Source: Pirellulales bacterium (GTDB lineage Bacteria > Planctomycetota > Planctomycetia > Pirellulales > Thermoguttaceae). From it: 36,085 nucleotides of DNA. The notes below the pieces were generated by a model. It ran no database searches. It saw only the letters and a list, made by a program, of their open reading frames with translations, and was not told the DNA's origin. The stretch is from assembly GCA_016928165.1 (NCBI GenBank), contig JAFGLH010000167.1, forward strand, positions 1 through 36,085, read 5' to 3'. Both the position numbers and the translations under genes were made by a program. Below are positions 1-7,619 of the stretch, piece after piece. Every line of letters begins with the position of its first letter. Positions within the stretch are counted from its first letter, which is position 1.

Positions 1-869
1 ATCACGACCATGTTCCGCGCTTCCTCGAAGAAATCCGGATCGTTCATGGCCAGCCAGCCGCCGATATTCACCATGGCGTCTTTTTTCGCGCTCATCGTGC
101 AGGCATCGGTCAAAGAGCAGAACTCCTTGAGGATTTCGGCGACCGACTTCGACTGGTAGCCTGCTTCGCGCTGTTGAATGAAGTAGGCGTTTTCCATTGC
201 GCGCGTGGCGTCGAGAACGACCCGCAGGCCGTGCTTGTCGGCGACTTGCCTTACGGCGCGGGCATTTTCCATCGAGACCGGCTGTCCCCCCGCCATGTTG
301 ACCGGCGCGGTCAAGCAGATATACGGGATGCGGTCGCGGCCGACTTTCTTGATCAAATCCTCCAGCGCTTCGATGTCCATGTTGCCCTTGAAGGGATGCT
401 CGTTTTCGGGAATATGCCCTTCGGGGATAATCACGTCGACGAACGTGCCGCCGGCAAGCTCCTGGTGCAGCCGGGTGGTTGTAAAGTACATGTTGCCGGG
501 GACCGAGTCGCCCTGTTTGATTAGAATTTGCGAAAGTATATGTTCCGCGCCGCGGCCTTGGTGGGTGGGAACCACGTAACGATAGCCGTAATACTTTTGA
601 ATAGTCTCCTCGAGGTTGTAGAAGTTCCGGCTGCCGGCGTAGGCCTCGTCGCCGAGCATCATGCCCGCCCATTGGTTGTCGCTCATGGCGTTCGTGCCGC
701 TGTCGGTCAGCAGATCGATGTATACGTCCTCGGAGCGGAGCAAGAAAGTATTGTAGCCGGCCTCCTTCAGCGCCTTTTCCCGCTGCTCGCGGGCAAGCAT
801 CCGGATCGGCTCGATCATTTTGATTTTCCAAGGTTCCGCCCAAGATCGGCGGGTCGGTCGTTGCGTCAT
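1..869 (-). CDS. Tyrosine phenol-lyase/tryptophanase family beta-eliminating lyase (C-terminus beyond window)
   Basis: PLP-dependent lyase that splits tyrosine or tryptophan to phenol or indole, pyruvate and ammonia. About 289 residues are visible; the family is about 460 long, so the gene runs off the left edge. Near-identical family blocks are readable: YIDLLTDSGTNAMSD, GDEAYAGSRNFYNL, VPTHQGRGAEH, MYFTTTR and APVNMAGGQPVSM. The PLP-lysine block SAKKDAMVNIGG lies near the edge. The GYNTFLL and MYFTTTR wording resembles tyrosine phenol-lyase more than E. coli TnaA (which has NYFFDTT), while SAKKDAMV is tryptophanase-like, so the substrate is left open. The start at 869 is preceded by AGGAG nine bases upstream. 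The neighbouring glycosyltransferase has no obvious link. Confidence 0.93.
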   Translation of the reverse strand, partial: MTQRPTRRSWAEPWKIKMIEPIRMLAREQREKALKEAGYNTFLLRSEDVYIDLLTDSGTNAMSDNQWAGMMLGDEAYAGSRNFYNLEETIQKYYGYRYVVPTHQGRGAEHILSQILIKQGDSVPGNMYFTTTRLHQELAGGTFVDVIIPEGHIPENEHPFKGNMDIEALEDLIKKVGRDRIPYICLTAPVNMAGGQPVSMENARAVRQVADKHGLRVVLDATRAMENAYFIQQREAGYQSKSVAEILKEFCSLTDACTMSAKKDAMVNIGGWLAMNDPDFFEEARNMVV

Positions 870-1021
870 TATTCGTTTCTCCTGTTTGGCGACACTTGCA
901 TGGAAGCCGAAAACAATAGTATATCAGCCGCACGGGGGCTGGTGTAGAGGCGGATGGATCGAGTTGACGGCGCGCCCCCGCGGGAAACCGTTCTCCTTGG
1001 GGGCGGCCGGCCCACGGGATT

Positions 1022-1759
1022 TCAACGCCGCAATATATTTTCCACACCCAAGGCGAAAATGATCCGCAGGGCCTCCAGCGCCTCGCCGGAGTCGATTTTC
1101 GAGACGCCCAGTTTTCGATCGGCGAAAATGATGGGCGTCTCTCCGAGTCGCGCCCCCTGCCGCTTCAGCCGCCAAAGCACCTCTTCCTGGAAGGAGTATC
1201 CGCGGCTGCGAATCGAATCGAAATCCAAGCGGGCCAACGTCTCGACACGGTAGCATCGCAGCCCGCCGCTGCAATCCTTCGGCCGCAGTCCCAACAGCCG
1301 CCGGGCATATAGATTCACCGCGCGGCTCATCAAACGCCGTTTCAACGGCCAGCCCTCGACGCCGCCGCCGGGGACGTAGCGCGAGCCGATCATTACGTCC
1401 ACCGATTCGCCGTCCTGCGGGTCCATGCCGGCCAACAGCGCCGGCAGGTATTTCGGGTGGTGGCTGAAATCGGCGTCCATGTTCAATACGTATCTGTAGC
1501 CGCGCTCAACGGCGTATCTCATTCCGGCGACGATCGCCGTGCCCAAGCCGAGTTTGCCCGAGCGATGGAGACAATGAAGGCGGGGATTTTCCGCGCGTTG
1601 ACGGTCGCACCAGCGGCCGGTCCCGTCGGGCGAGTCGTCGTCGATAACCAGAATGTCCGCTTCCGGCAAGTAGCGGAAAATCTCCTCGACCAAACGCGGC
1701 AGATTTTCCATCTCGTTGTACGTGGCCACCGTCACGAGAGTTTTTTCGGCTTCGGACAT
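1022..1759 (-). CDS. Polyprenol-phosphate mannosyltransferase-like glycosyltransferase (GT2, DPM1-like)
   Basis: Family 2 glycosyltransferase of 245 residues that probably transfers mannose or another sugar from a nucleotide sugar to a polyprenyl phosphate at the inner membrane face. The GT-A fold signatures are visible: TVATYNEMENLPRLVEEI near the N-terminus, VIDDDSPDGTG, then GLGTAIVAGMRYA and the metal-binding MDADFSHHPKYLP. IGSRYVPGG and the CSGGLRCYR and YSFQEEVLWR blocks are typical of bacterial DPM1 homologues. There is no C-terminal membrane domain, so it is of the short soluble type. The frame is open upstream to 1918, but that extension is repeat-rich and hydrophilic. The start at MSEAEKTL is chosen by family length; no clear Shine-Dalgarno site precedes it. 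Confidence 0.9.
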   Translation of the reverse strand: MSEAEKTLVTVATYNEMENLPRLVEEIFRYLPEADILVIDDDSPDGTGRWCDRQRAENPRLHCLHRSGKLGLGTAIVAGMRYAVERGYRYVLNMDADFSHHPKYLPALLAGMDPQDGESVDVMIGSRYVPGGGVEGWPLKRRLMSRAVNLYARRLLGLRPKDCSGGLRCYRVETLARLDFDSIRSRGYSFQEEVLWRLKRQGARLGETPIIFADRKLGVSKIDSGEALEALRIIFALGVENILRR

Positions 1760-1942
1760 GGTGCGGGGCGGGATGCCAATAACGTGGAAAACGGGGAAGC
1801 GTTCGACGCGGCGACCGATCAAGCCGCGCCAACACGCGGGACGTACAACCGTATTGGTAGCCCAAGATTGCCGCCGATGCAAGACCCGGCTTGGTTGGAA
1901 TGGTGGTTGCACCGCCACCCCAGACCCAAGGGTGCGGCAGTG

Positions 1943-2204
1943 CGTAACCGTTCACGGGCCGGGGACCGGCTCATTTTTGGGGCTGTACGAAATTTTGGGT
2001 CAAGCAACGTGGCACGGCCATCTTGGCCGTGTTTCTTCACGGGCTGGAAGCCCGTGACACAAAATTTCATACAGTCCCCATTTTTCGCCCTTTCAAGGGC
2101 GAAAAATGTGCCTGTCCCCTTCACCGCCATCACCGCCGAGGGGGGACAGTCCCATTTTCGCGGTGAACCGCGAAAATCGGGACAGTTCCCTGTGAACGGT
2201 TACG
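1943..2204. mobile_element. Composite non-autonomous palindromic element with 13-bp perfect terminal inverted repeats
   Basis: CGTAACCGTTCAC at 1943-1955 is the exact reverse complement of GTGAACGGTTACG at 2192-2204. Inside are two hairpins. One is split by a nested element: its left arm is 1961-1978 and the rest is 2086-2119. The other is intact at about 2139-2190 (GGGGACAGTCCCATTTTCG-type arms). A second copy of the right half occurs in opposite orientation at 36001-36085, with the same GTTCAC end, so this is a dispersed family. No coding sequence is present, so movement would need a protein encoded elsewhere. Confidence 0.8.
1979..2078. mobile_element. Nested MITE-like element with inverted ends and a CATTTTT target duplication
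   Basis: The ends GGGGCTGTACGAAATTTTG (1979-1997) and CAAAATTTCATACAGTCCCC (2060-2079) are imperfect inverted repeats. CATTTTT occurs on both sides (1972-1978 and 2079-2085). Removing the element plus one CATTTTT restores a long hairpin stem of the host element. Two internal hairpins are visible, around 2012-2031 (ACGGCCATCTTGGCCGT) and 2038-2056 (CACGGGCTGGAAGCCCGTG). Confidence 0.75.
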
Positions 2205-2259
2205 GCAGTACAACCGCCGCGACAACGACGGTCTGATTCTCAAGAAGAAGGTTGGCCGA

Positions 2260-2478
2260 TTAAGCCGCGGCCGGTCGCAGCCGGCTGATTGCCCGCCGCG
2301 CCTCTTGGCGGACGCGCTGATCCCGGTCGTTCAGCAGCGCGGAGATCGCCGGCGCCGCCGCCGCGGCCTTGGCGCCTTGCAGACGCAACGCGCCGACGGC
2401 GTTGCGGCGGATGACCGGATCGGGATCGCCGAGCCGCTCGATCAATTTGCGAATAATCGGATCAATTTGTGCGGACAT
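2260..2478 (-). CDS. Small HEAT-repeat protein
   Basis: A 72-residue protein made of about two HEAT-type helical hairpins: PIIRKLIERLGDPDPVIRRNAVGALRLQG followed by a second unit, AAPAISALLNDRDQRVRQEA. The D-x-x-x-V-R-x-x-A spacing is the HEAT/PBS-lyase signature. Such short HEAT proteins are usually protein-binding scaffolds; no partner can be named. No strong Shine-Dalgarno site precedes the ATG at 2478. It lies between two palindromic elements and may be monocistronic. The protein call is supported by the clear repeat pattern and by the absence of a better frame on the other strand. Confidence 0.7.
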   Translation of the reverse strand: MSAQIDPIIRKLIERLGDPDPVIRRNAVGALRLQGAKAAAAAPAISALLNDRDQRVRQEARRAISRLRPAAA

Positions 2479-2527
2479 GGCTTGGCGTGACGTTGCGGCG
2501 TGTATTAGAACAACGAAATCAATCGGT

Positions 2528-2606
2528 CTTTAGAACGTGTTTTGAAAATTTCCCCTCTCCCAAAGGGAGAGAGGACTAATTATTCAATTTCAAAAAACAT
2601 TCTTAG
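2528..2606. repeat. Palindromic element with AGAACG-GTTTTGAAAT-type ends
   Basis: The left arm TTTAGAACGTGTTTTGAAAA (from 2529) pairs imperfectly with the right arm CAATTTCAAAAAACATTCTT (2585-2604). Between them is a hairpin CCCTCTCCC-AAA-GGGAGAGAGG (2553-2574). The same outer arms enclose a different core at 27879-28025, so the arms define the family. Confidence 0.6.
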
Positions 2607-2706
2607 ATATTATCGACCGAGTATGGGCCGCGTCTTTCGTTGCAGTGTCGCCGGAACCGACTATACACACGAATGAGGGGTATTTGCTCCGCTCAGAATG
2701 TGCGGA

Positions 2707-2761
2707 GGCTGGAGGCCGTAGATTCGGAAGTTATGGCTTCTCCAGCCTCCGGCCTCCAGCC
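2707..2761 (-). terminator. Hairpin downstream of nrdJ, possible transcription end
   Basis: GGCTGGAGGCCG (2707-2718) and CGGCCTCCAGCC (2750-2761) form a perfect 12-bp stem with a 31-base loop, eight bases beyond the nrdJ stop. There is no U-run, so it may be a stabilising or repeat-derived structure rather than an intrinsic terminator. Confidence 0.4.
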
Positions 2762-2768
2762 TTCGGCC

Positions 2769-5700
2769 TTACGAACACCCCATGCTGCTTCCGCAGTTGT
2801 AGCAGAGGTAGCAGTTTCCGCTGCGGACGGTGATCGAGCCGCAGTTGTCGCAAGCCGGGGCGTCGCTTTGGAAAGAAGCGAACTGCTTGGCGCGGGAGCC
2901 TTGTTCATCGACCGCTTCGCTCGGCAGCGTCACGGCCATTCTATTCATGGCCGCTACGCGACTCCGCATTTGAAGCTGGCTTTGCGCCGGACCGTGCCGG
3001 CCGTTGCCCGAGACGGCGTCCGATCCGTTCGGCGACTTGGCGGGCATGGCCGAACCATGCGTCTGGTTTTGCCCGCCGTCCGTCGTGGCGGCGGTCCTCG
3101 ACTCGGGGTCGGAATCGCCGTTGTCCGAGGCGGCGGGATCGGCCGTCGCCGGCAAAACCGGTTTGTTCGCCTCCCGGTAGCCCGGCAAGAAGGTGATCCC
3201 CAACCAGCGGAAGATGTAATCGACGATGCTTTTAGCGATGCGGACGTCGGGATTCTTGGTGAATCCCATCGGCTCGAAGCGGGTATGCGAGAACTTGCTG
3301 ACGTACACTTCCAGCGGCACGCCGTATTGCAGGCTCATCGAGATGGCCGTGCCGAAGCAATCCATCATGCCGCCGATCGTGCTTCCTTCCTTGGCCATGG
3401 TGATGAACAGTTCTCCCGGTCGGCCGTCGGGATAAAGCCCCACGGTGATGTATCCTTCGTGGCCGGAGATGTTGAACTTATGGGTGATCGAGTTCCTTGT
3501 GTCGGGCAGGCGTTCGCGGCGCGGGGCGGCCAGCAGTTTTTCGGCCGCTCGGTCGGCCTTCGCTTTGGTCGACAGCGGCTGCACCTCTTTCGAGCCGTCG
3601 CGGTAGATGGCCAGTGCCTTCAATCCCAGCCGCCAGCCCTCCATGTAAGCGTCGGACACGTCCTCCGGCGTACATTCGTTGGGCATGTTCACCGTTTTCG
3701 AGATCGCTCCGGAGACGAACGGCTGTGCGGCGGCCATCATGCGGATGTGCGCCCGCCAGGAAATCGAACGCTTGCCGTTTCGCGGCGGAAACGCGCAATC
3801 GAAGATTGGCAAGTGCTCCGGTTTCAGTTCCGGCGCTCCCTCGATCGTGTCGTGCTTGTCGATGTAATCTGCGATGGCCTCGATCTGCGCGTCCGTGTAA
3901 CCGAGGCTCCGCAGCACGGGCGGGACCGTGCGGTTGACCATTTTCAACATTCCCCCGCCGGCCAACTGCTTGTACTTCACCAGCGCGATGTCCGGTTCGA
4001 TGCCGGTGGTGTCGCAATCCATCATGAAGCTAATCGTGCCAGTCGGCGCCAGCACCGTCGCCTGCGCGTTGCGGAAGCCGAAACGCTTGCCGTGCGTGAG
4101 GACCTTGTCCCACAGTTCGCGGGCGGCGTCTTGGAGATATTTCGGGCAGGTCTCGATCTCGTCCACCTTCTTCCAGTGCATCTCCATCACGCGCAGCATC
4201 GGTTCGCGGTTTTTTTCGTACTCCTCGAACGGTCCGGCGACTTCGGCCAACTCGGTGCTGGTCAGATAGCCGGTCCCGTGCAATATGGCGGTGATCGCGC
4301 CGCACAGCCCGCGGGCCTCGTCCGAATCGTAGGGCAGGCCGGCCGCCATAATCAGGCTGCCGAGGTTCGAGTAGCCCAATCCCAGCGGGCGGAAGCGGTG
4401 GCTGTTCGCGGCGATCGCCTTGGTCGGATAGTTGGCGCGATCGACCAATATTTCCTGGGCGATAAACACCACCCGGCACGCATCCATAAATCGCTTGTAA
4501 TCGAACACGCCGTCGTCGCGGCGATACTTCATCAGGTTGATGCTCGCCAGGTTGCAGGCCGAGTCGTCGAGAAACATGTACTCGCTGCACGGATTGCTGG
4601 CGTTGATCCGGCCCGAGTTCGGGCAGGTGTGCCAGCGGTTGACCGTCGTGTCGTACTGCACGCCCGGGTCGCCGCAACACCAGGTCGAGGCGGCGATCTT
4701 GGCGAACATCTCGCGGGCCGGATAGGTCGGCCCCGCTTTCTTCGGGTCGGTCACCCAATGGGTCGTCCACGGCTTGTCGGTCTCAACGGCGCGCATGAAA
4801 TCGTCGCTCAGCCGGACCGAGAAATTGGCGTTCTGGAAGAGGACCGTGTCGTAGGCCTCTTGCGGATCATAGCCTTCCTCGACCAGCGTGCGGACCTTCT
4901 TCTCCTCGCGGCTCTTGCACTCGATGAACTCCATCACGTCGGGGTGCCAGTCCTTGATCGACTGCATCTTGGCCGCGCGGCGAGTTTTGCCTCCGCTTTT
5001 GACCACCGCCGCTATCTGGTCGTAGACGCGCATGAACGACAACGGCCCCGACGGCTTGCCGCCGCCGGAGAGCTTCTCCCGCTGGGAACGAAGCGTGGAA
5101 ACGTCCGTGCCCGTGCCCGAGCCGAACTTGAAGAGCATCGCCTCGCTGCGGGCAAGCTCCATGATGTCTTCCATGTTGTCGCTTACGCCCTGGATGAAGC
5201 AAGCGGAGGCCTGCGGATATTCGTAGGGATTTTCGGGCTGTTCGATTTGGCCGCTCTCGCGATTCCAATGCCAGTTGCACCTTGCCCCCTTGACGCCGTA
5301 TTGGTGGTATAGGCCGACGTTGAACCAGACGGGCGAATTGAACGAGGCGTGCTGGTGCAGGCAAAGCCAGGCCAGGTCGCGATAGAACCGTTCGCCGTCT
5401 TCGCTGGTGGCGAAATAGCCGCCGTCGATGCCCCAGTCGGCGATCGTGCGGCAGACGCGGCCGATCAGTTGGCGGACGCCCTTCTCGCGCTCCTCGGTGC
5501 CCAGTTCGCCGTAAAGGTATTTGTTGGCCACGACGTTGGTCGCCAACTGGCTCCAAGTGGCGGGCACTTCGCAGTCGTGCTGCTCGAAGATCACCTCGCC
5601 TCCGTCGCCCTTGATGGCCGCCGTGCGCAAGTCCCATTCCACCGTGGCGAACGGGTCGGTTTGGCCCTCCGGGCAAAACAGCGAGTCAATGTGCAGCCCT

Positions 5701-5786
5701 TTAGTAGACATTTTTTCGGTCTTAGTCGTCGGGTGGTCGGCCGTCGCGACAGACTCCTCGACCATCTCGCGTGTCAGTTGGTCCAT
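2769..5786 (-). CDS. nrdJ: Adenosylcobalamin-dependent (class II) ribonucleoside-diphosphate reductase
   Basis: A cytoplasmic enzyme of 1005 residues that makes deoxyribonucleotides from ribonucleotides using an adenosylcobalamin-generated thiyl radical. The barrel carries ASACFIQG (Cys about 196), the radical Cys-Glu motif NPCSEY (about 398-403), the second redox cysteine in DSACNLASINL (about 411) and the phosphate loop APTGTISF. The SGHEGYITVGLYPDGRPGELF and STIGGMMDCFGTAIS blocks match the TSCPD-type domain of the B12-dependent family. A low-complexity linker then leads to a C-terminal cysteine cluster (CDNCGSITVRSGNCYLCYNC), which probably relays electrons or binds zinc. The frame is open to 5915, but the ATG at 5786 has AGAAGGA eight bases upstream. 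The adenosylcobalamin requirement may connect it to the BtuFCD-like operon at 15114-17912. Confidence 0.97.
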   Translation of the reverse strand: MDQLTREMVEESVATADHPTTKTEKMSTKGLHIDSLFCPEGQTDPFATVEWDLRTAAIKGDGGEVIFEQHDCEVPATWSQLATNVVANKYLYGELGTEEREKGVRQLIGRVCRTIADWGIDGGYFATSEDGERFYRDLAWLCLHQHASFNSPVWFNVGLYHQYGVKGARCNWHWNRESGQIEQPENPYEYPQASACFIQGVSDNMEDIMELARSEAMLFKFGSGTGTDVSTLRSQREKLSGGGKPSGPLSFMRVYDQIAAVVKSGGKTRRAAKMQSIKDWHPDVMEFIECKSREEKKVRTLVEEGYDPQEAYDTVLFQNANFSVRLSDDFMRAVETDKPWTTHWVTDPKKAGPTYPAREMFAKIAASTWCCGDPGVQYDTTVNRWHTCPNSGRINASNPCSEYMFLDDSACNLASINLMKYRRDDGVFDYKRFMDACRVVFIAQEILVDRANYPTKAIAANSHRFRPLGLGYSNLGSLIMAAGLPYDSDEARGLCGAITAILHGTGYLTSTELAEVAGPFEEYEKNREPMLRVMEMHWKKVDEIETCPKYLQDAARELWDKVLTHGKRFGFRNAQATVLAPTGTISFMMDCDTTGIEPDIALVKYKQLAGGGMLKMVNRTVPPVLRSLGYTDAQIEAIADYIDKHDTIEGAPELKPEHLPIFDCAFPPRNGKRSISWRAHIRMMAAAQPFVSGAISKTVNMPNECTPEDVSDAYMEGWRLGLKALAIYRDGSKEVQPLSTKAKADRAAEKLLAAPRRERLPDTRNSITHKFNISGHEGYITVGLYPDGRPGELFITMAKEGSTIGGMMDCFGTAISMSLQYGVPLEVYVSKFSHTRFEPMGFTKNPDVRIAKSIVDYIFRWLGITFLPGYREANKPVLPATADPAASDNGDSDPESRTAATTDGGQNQTHGSAMPAKSPNGSDAVSGNGRHGPAQSQLQMRSRVAAMNRMAVTLPSEAVDEQGSRAKQFASFQSDAPACDNCGSITVRSGNCYLCYNCGSSMGCS

Positions 5787-5839
5787 GACGAGAATCCTTC
5801 TTCCGTAAGGAGTATCAATGAGATTCCTTCCTACTATAT

Positions 5840-5867
5840 ATTGTATCTCGCGCCAGAGCGGCCACAA
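5840..5867 (-). promoter_or_regulatory. Candidate sigma70-type promoter for nrdJ
   Basis: On the minus strand, TTGTGG (5862-5867), a 16-base spacer and TACAAT (5840-5845) lie about 54 bases before the ATG. A competing pair, TTGACC (5910-5915) and TAAACT (5888-5893) with 16 bases between, lies just upstream. Confidence 0.35.
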
Positions 5868-6057
5868 CATACAGTCGAGATCGGTCAAGTTTAACGATTT
5901 CTTTACTTTGGTCAACCGGCGGCGCGAGAGTTTTTATAAGGCCCTGGGAGGAGAGGAGTTGCGCTACCTGCAACCCGTTAGATGGGTTTCGGCGGGTATC
6001 GGTCCTGAGGGGCGAAAGAGGCTTGTTTTTTCGAGGTTTGGGAATTGCCGGACGGTT

Positions 6058-6138
6058 TATAAAGCCGCGACCGGTTGTCGCGCCCAAAAACAAATATTTT
6101 GGGCGCATCGTGGCGCGACCACCGGTCGCGGCTTTATA
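6058..6138. repeat. Palindromic element, TATAAAGCCGCGACCG family
   Basis: The arms 6058-6084 and 6112-6138 are reverse complements with one mismatch. The loop holds a further hairpin (GCGCCCAAAA...TTTTGGGCGC). Other members or halves lie at 9868-9950, 11357-11383, 13031-13055, 15057-15081 and 34665-34727. Confidence 0.75.
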
Positions 6139-6148
6139 GTCGTAGGTC

Positions 6149-6231
6149 GTAGGTCAGGTACCCTGTACCTGACATCCATCGCGCCGGTAGTTTTGCCGGC
6201 AATTTTGTCAGGTACGGAGTACCTGACCTAC
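6149..6231. repeat. Palindromic element, GTAGGTCAGG family, overlapping a stop codon
   Basis: The arms 6149-6173 and 6207-6231 are near-perfect inverted repeats (GTAGGTCAGGTAC-type). The TAG of the right arm read on the minus strand is the stop codon of the pseudopilin gene (6228-6230). A related element is at 28143-28199. Confidence 0.7.
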
Positions 6232-7532
6232 TGCGGCAGGAACTCTTGCACCACGGTGACTTCGCGGATCTGGCGGCTGTCCGGCTCGAAGACCCGAATT
6301 TTCACCTGAATCCCCCGCAACGGGATCGGATACGGCGGCGGATTGGTTTTTTCGTCATCCTCATCAACGATCCCGTCACTGTCGTCGTCGAACCCGTCGT
6401 TCCAATTGCTACCGTAATAGCTGGTCGACCAGGTGTCGTAGACTCTGGGAAAACTGTTTGACGTAGCTGCAAGAGGAGAAAAGGATTGGCCGAGGTGCCC
6501 CAAGCCAAGCGTTGATGAACTGTATCCGTGCCCGAGATCTCTATATTTTTGCTCCGAAACACCGTCGCCGTCATCGTCAGCCGCCACTGGATCCCATGCC
6601 TTCACATCAAAACCGATTACATTAGTCAGAATTATGTCGTCTGAAACACGCAACCCGCTACTACCGAATGCATTATCTAATACTCGGTGACCTGAAACAT
6701 TTGTCCATAAATCAAGCGAAACCAGGGCCGTTGCGGATGTATCGGTTCGTTCCGTGCTCCAGGACGTAGAACATTCGTCCAAAGTCGGCAGTGTGGGGAA
6801 TGTATAACCAGCACCTGAAACGGTCCAACTAAAGTAAGTGTTTCCCGAGTTCGGGACCGCCTGGGGATGAGCGAATCTTCGTTCGCGACGGGTCAAATCA
6901 CCCAAGGTATTTGCTCTTAGTGTATTGGTACTTAAGTCTACTCGGGCGGAAATGTCGTAGTACGCGTAAAAACCTTGTGCCGACAGTGAACTGACATCTT
7001 GATCCGGCGCGACCAGCAACACGCGGCGATGGAGATTGCGGCCGCGAAGGAACCACGCCACCTCGGCCACGTTCGATTCGATCGTTGCGCCGCCGGAACC
7101 AAATCGCCCTACAAACGGCTTGCCGGTCGTGCGGGTGGTGAACATCAAAATGTCGTCGAAGTCGCCGACGGTCGTGTCGAGCTGGCCGCCGTTGTCGAAG
7201 TTGACGGCGATTGGAACGATCGAGGTGGCCGGGCCTTCGATGTACTCGAAATAGCCCTCGTTGTCCTCCGGCTTGAGCACGGGGCAGACCGGGGCGGCGA
7301 GGCCGGCCAGGTCCTTTTGCAAGCGGGTCTCGGCCAGGCGGAGCCGGTCGGCCGATTCGAGCACCGCGCGGCTCTCGGTGACGCTCTCGCCCACGTTGCC
7401 GACCAGCGCCACCACGGTGGTCATCAGCAGCAGGGCCAGCGCGGTGGCCACTAGGATTTCAATCAGCGTGTAGCCGCGATGTGGGACGGGTTGACAACCT
7501 GTCCTACAACTAGGCGGAATGGGCGGTTTCAT
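6228..7532 (-). CDS. Prepilin-type protein, minor pseudopilin (GspJ/PilW-like)
   Basis: A 434-residue protein with a type IV prepilin leader: a 20-residue basic leader ending in Gly, then YTLIEILVATALALLLMTTVVALV, with Glu at position +5 of the mature protein. The following helix (ESVTESRAVLESADRLRLAETRLQKDL) matches GspJ/PilW-type minor pseudopilins of type II secretion or type IV pili. Two Asp-rich loops (DDDGDGVSEQ and DDDSDGIVDEDDE) look like calcium-binding loops. The leader contains a repeat-derived segment, SCRTGCQPVPH (residues about 8-18). The start at 7532 has GAAGAGG shortly upstream. It has no other pilin gene beside it, so its assembly system must be elsewhere. The stop codon comes from a palindromic repeat. 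Confidence 0.85.
   Translation of the reverse strand: MKPPIPPSCRTGCQPVPHRGYTLIEILVATALALLLMTTVVALVGNVGESVTESRAVLESADRLRLAETRLQKDLAGLAAPVCPVLKPEDNEGYFEYIEGPATSIVPIAVNFDNGGQLDTTVGDFDDILMFTTRTTGKPFVGRFGSGGATIESNVAEVAWFLRGRNLHRRVLLVAPDQDVSSLSAQGFYAYYDISARVDLSTNTLRANTLGDLTRRERRFAHPQAVPNSGNTYFSWTVSGAGYTFPTLPTLDECSTSWSTERTDTSATALVSLDLWTNVSGHRVLDNAFGSSGLRVSDDIILTNVIGFDVKAWDPVAADDDGDGVSEQKYRDLGHGYSSSTLGLGHLGQSFSPLAATSNSFPRVYDTWSTSYYGSNWNDGFDDDSDGIVDEDDEKTNPPPYPIPLRGIQVKIRVFEPDSRQIREVTVVQEFLPQ
7481..7510. repeat. Short palindrome inside the prepilin leader coding sequence
   Basis: GGAC-G-GGTTG and CAACC-T-GTCC form an imperfect palindrome that encodes the CRTGCQPVP segment. The same TG-QPV wording appears when the nested element region near 2050 is translated on the minus strand. 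Confidence 0.5.
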
Positions 7533-7571
7533 GGCGACCTCTTCATCCGACTATATTTGTCAAGTCAAAAA

Positions 7572-7595
7572 CCGTGCAGCGGCCCCGCTGCACGG
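7572..7595. repeat. Perfect 24-bp palindrome between MFS and pseudopilin genes
   Basis: CCGTGCAGCGG and CCGCTGCACGG form an 11-bp stem with a CC loop. The design matches the palindrome at 29122-29145 (CCGTTTAGCGG arms). It could act as a weak terminator for the MFS gene, but no U-run follows. Confidence 0.5.
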
Positions 7596-7619
7596 ACAAC
7601 TTTTAACGTTGACAAAATA

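Larger units (their letters stand above)
1760..2259. other. Gene-poor 500-bp stretch dominated by a nested palindromic element
   Basis: The first 180 bases (1760-1942) show no convincing gene. The open frames here are extensions or shadows of the glycosyltransferase. The rest is the composite repeat at 1943-2204. Confidence 0.6.
5787..6227. other. 441-bp intergenic stretch: nrdJ promoter region plus two palindromic elements
   Basis: No convincing gene is seen. The part nearest nrdJ is AT-rich with promoter-like hexamers. From 6058 on, two different palindromic repeats sit back to back, the second reaching into the stop codon of the pseudopilin gene. Confidence 0.6.

Noticed and set aside
1760-1918. 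N-terminal extension of the glycosyltransferase to 1918
   Set aside because: The extra 53 residues are not typical of the family and lack conserved motifs; the ATG at 1759 gives the normal length.
1457-2236. Plus-strand frame of 259 codons across the glycosyltransferase and the repeat
   Set aside because: It is antisense to a clear GT2 gene and continues through a palindromic element; no family motif.
2640-5312. Long 890-codon open frame antisense to nrdJ
   Set aside because: It lacks any family signature and mirrors the codon bias of the nrdJ strand, which has all class II reductase motifs. High GC content explains the long shadow frame.
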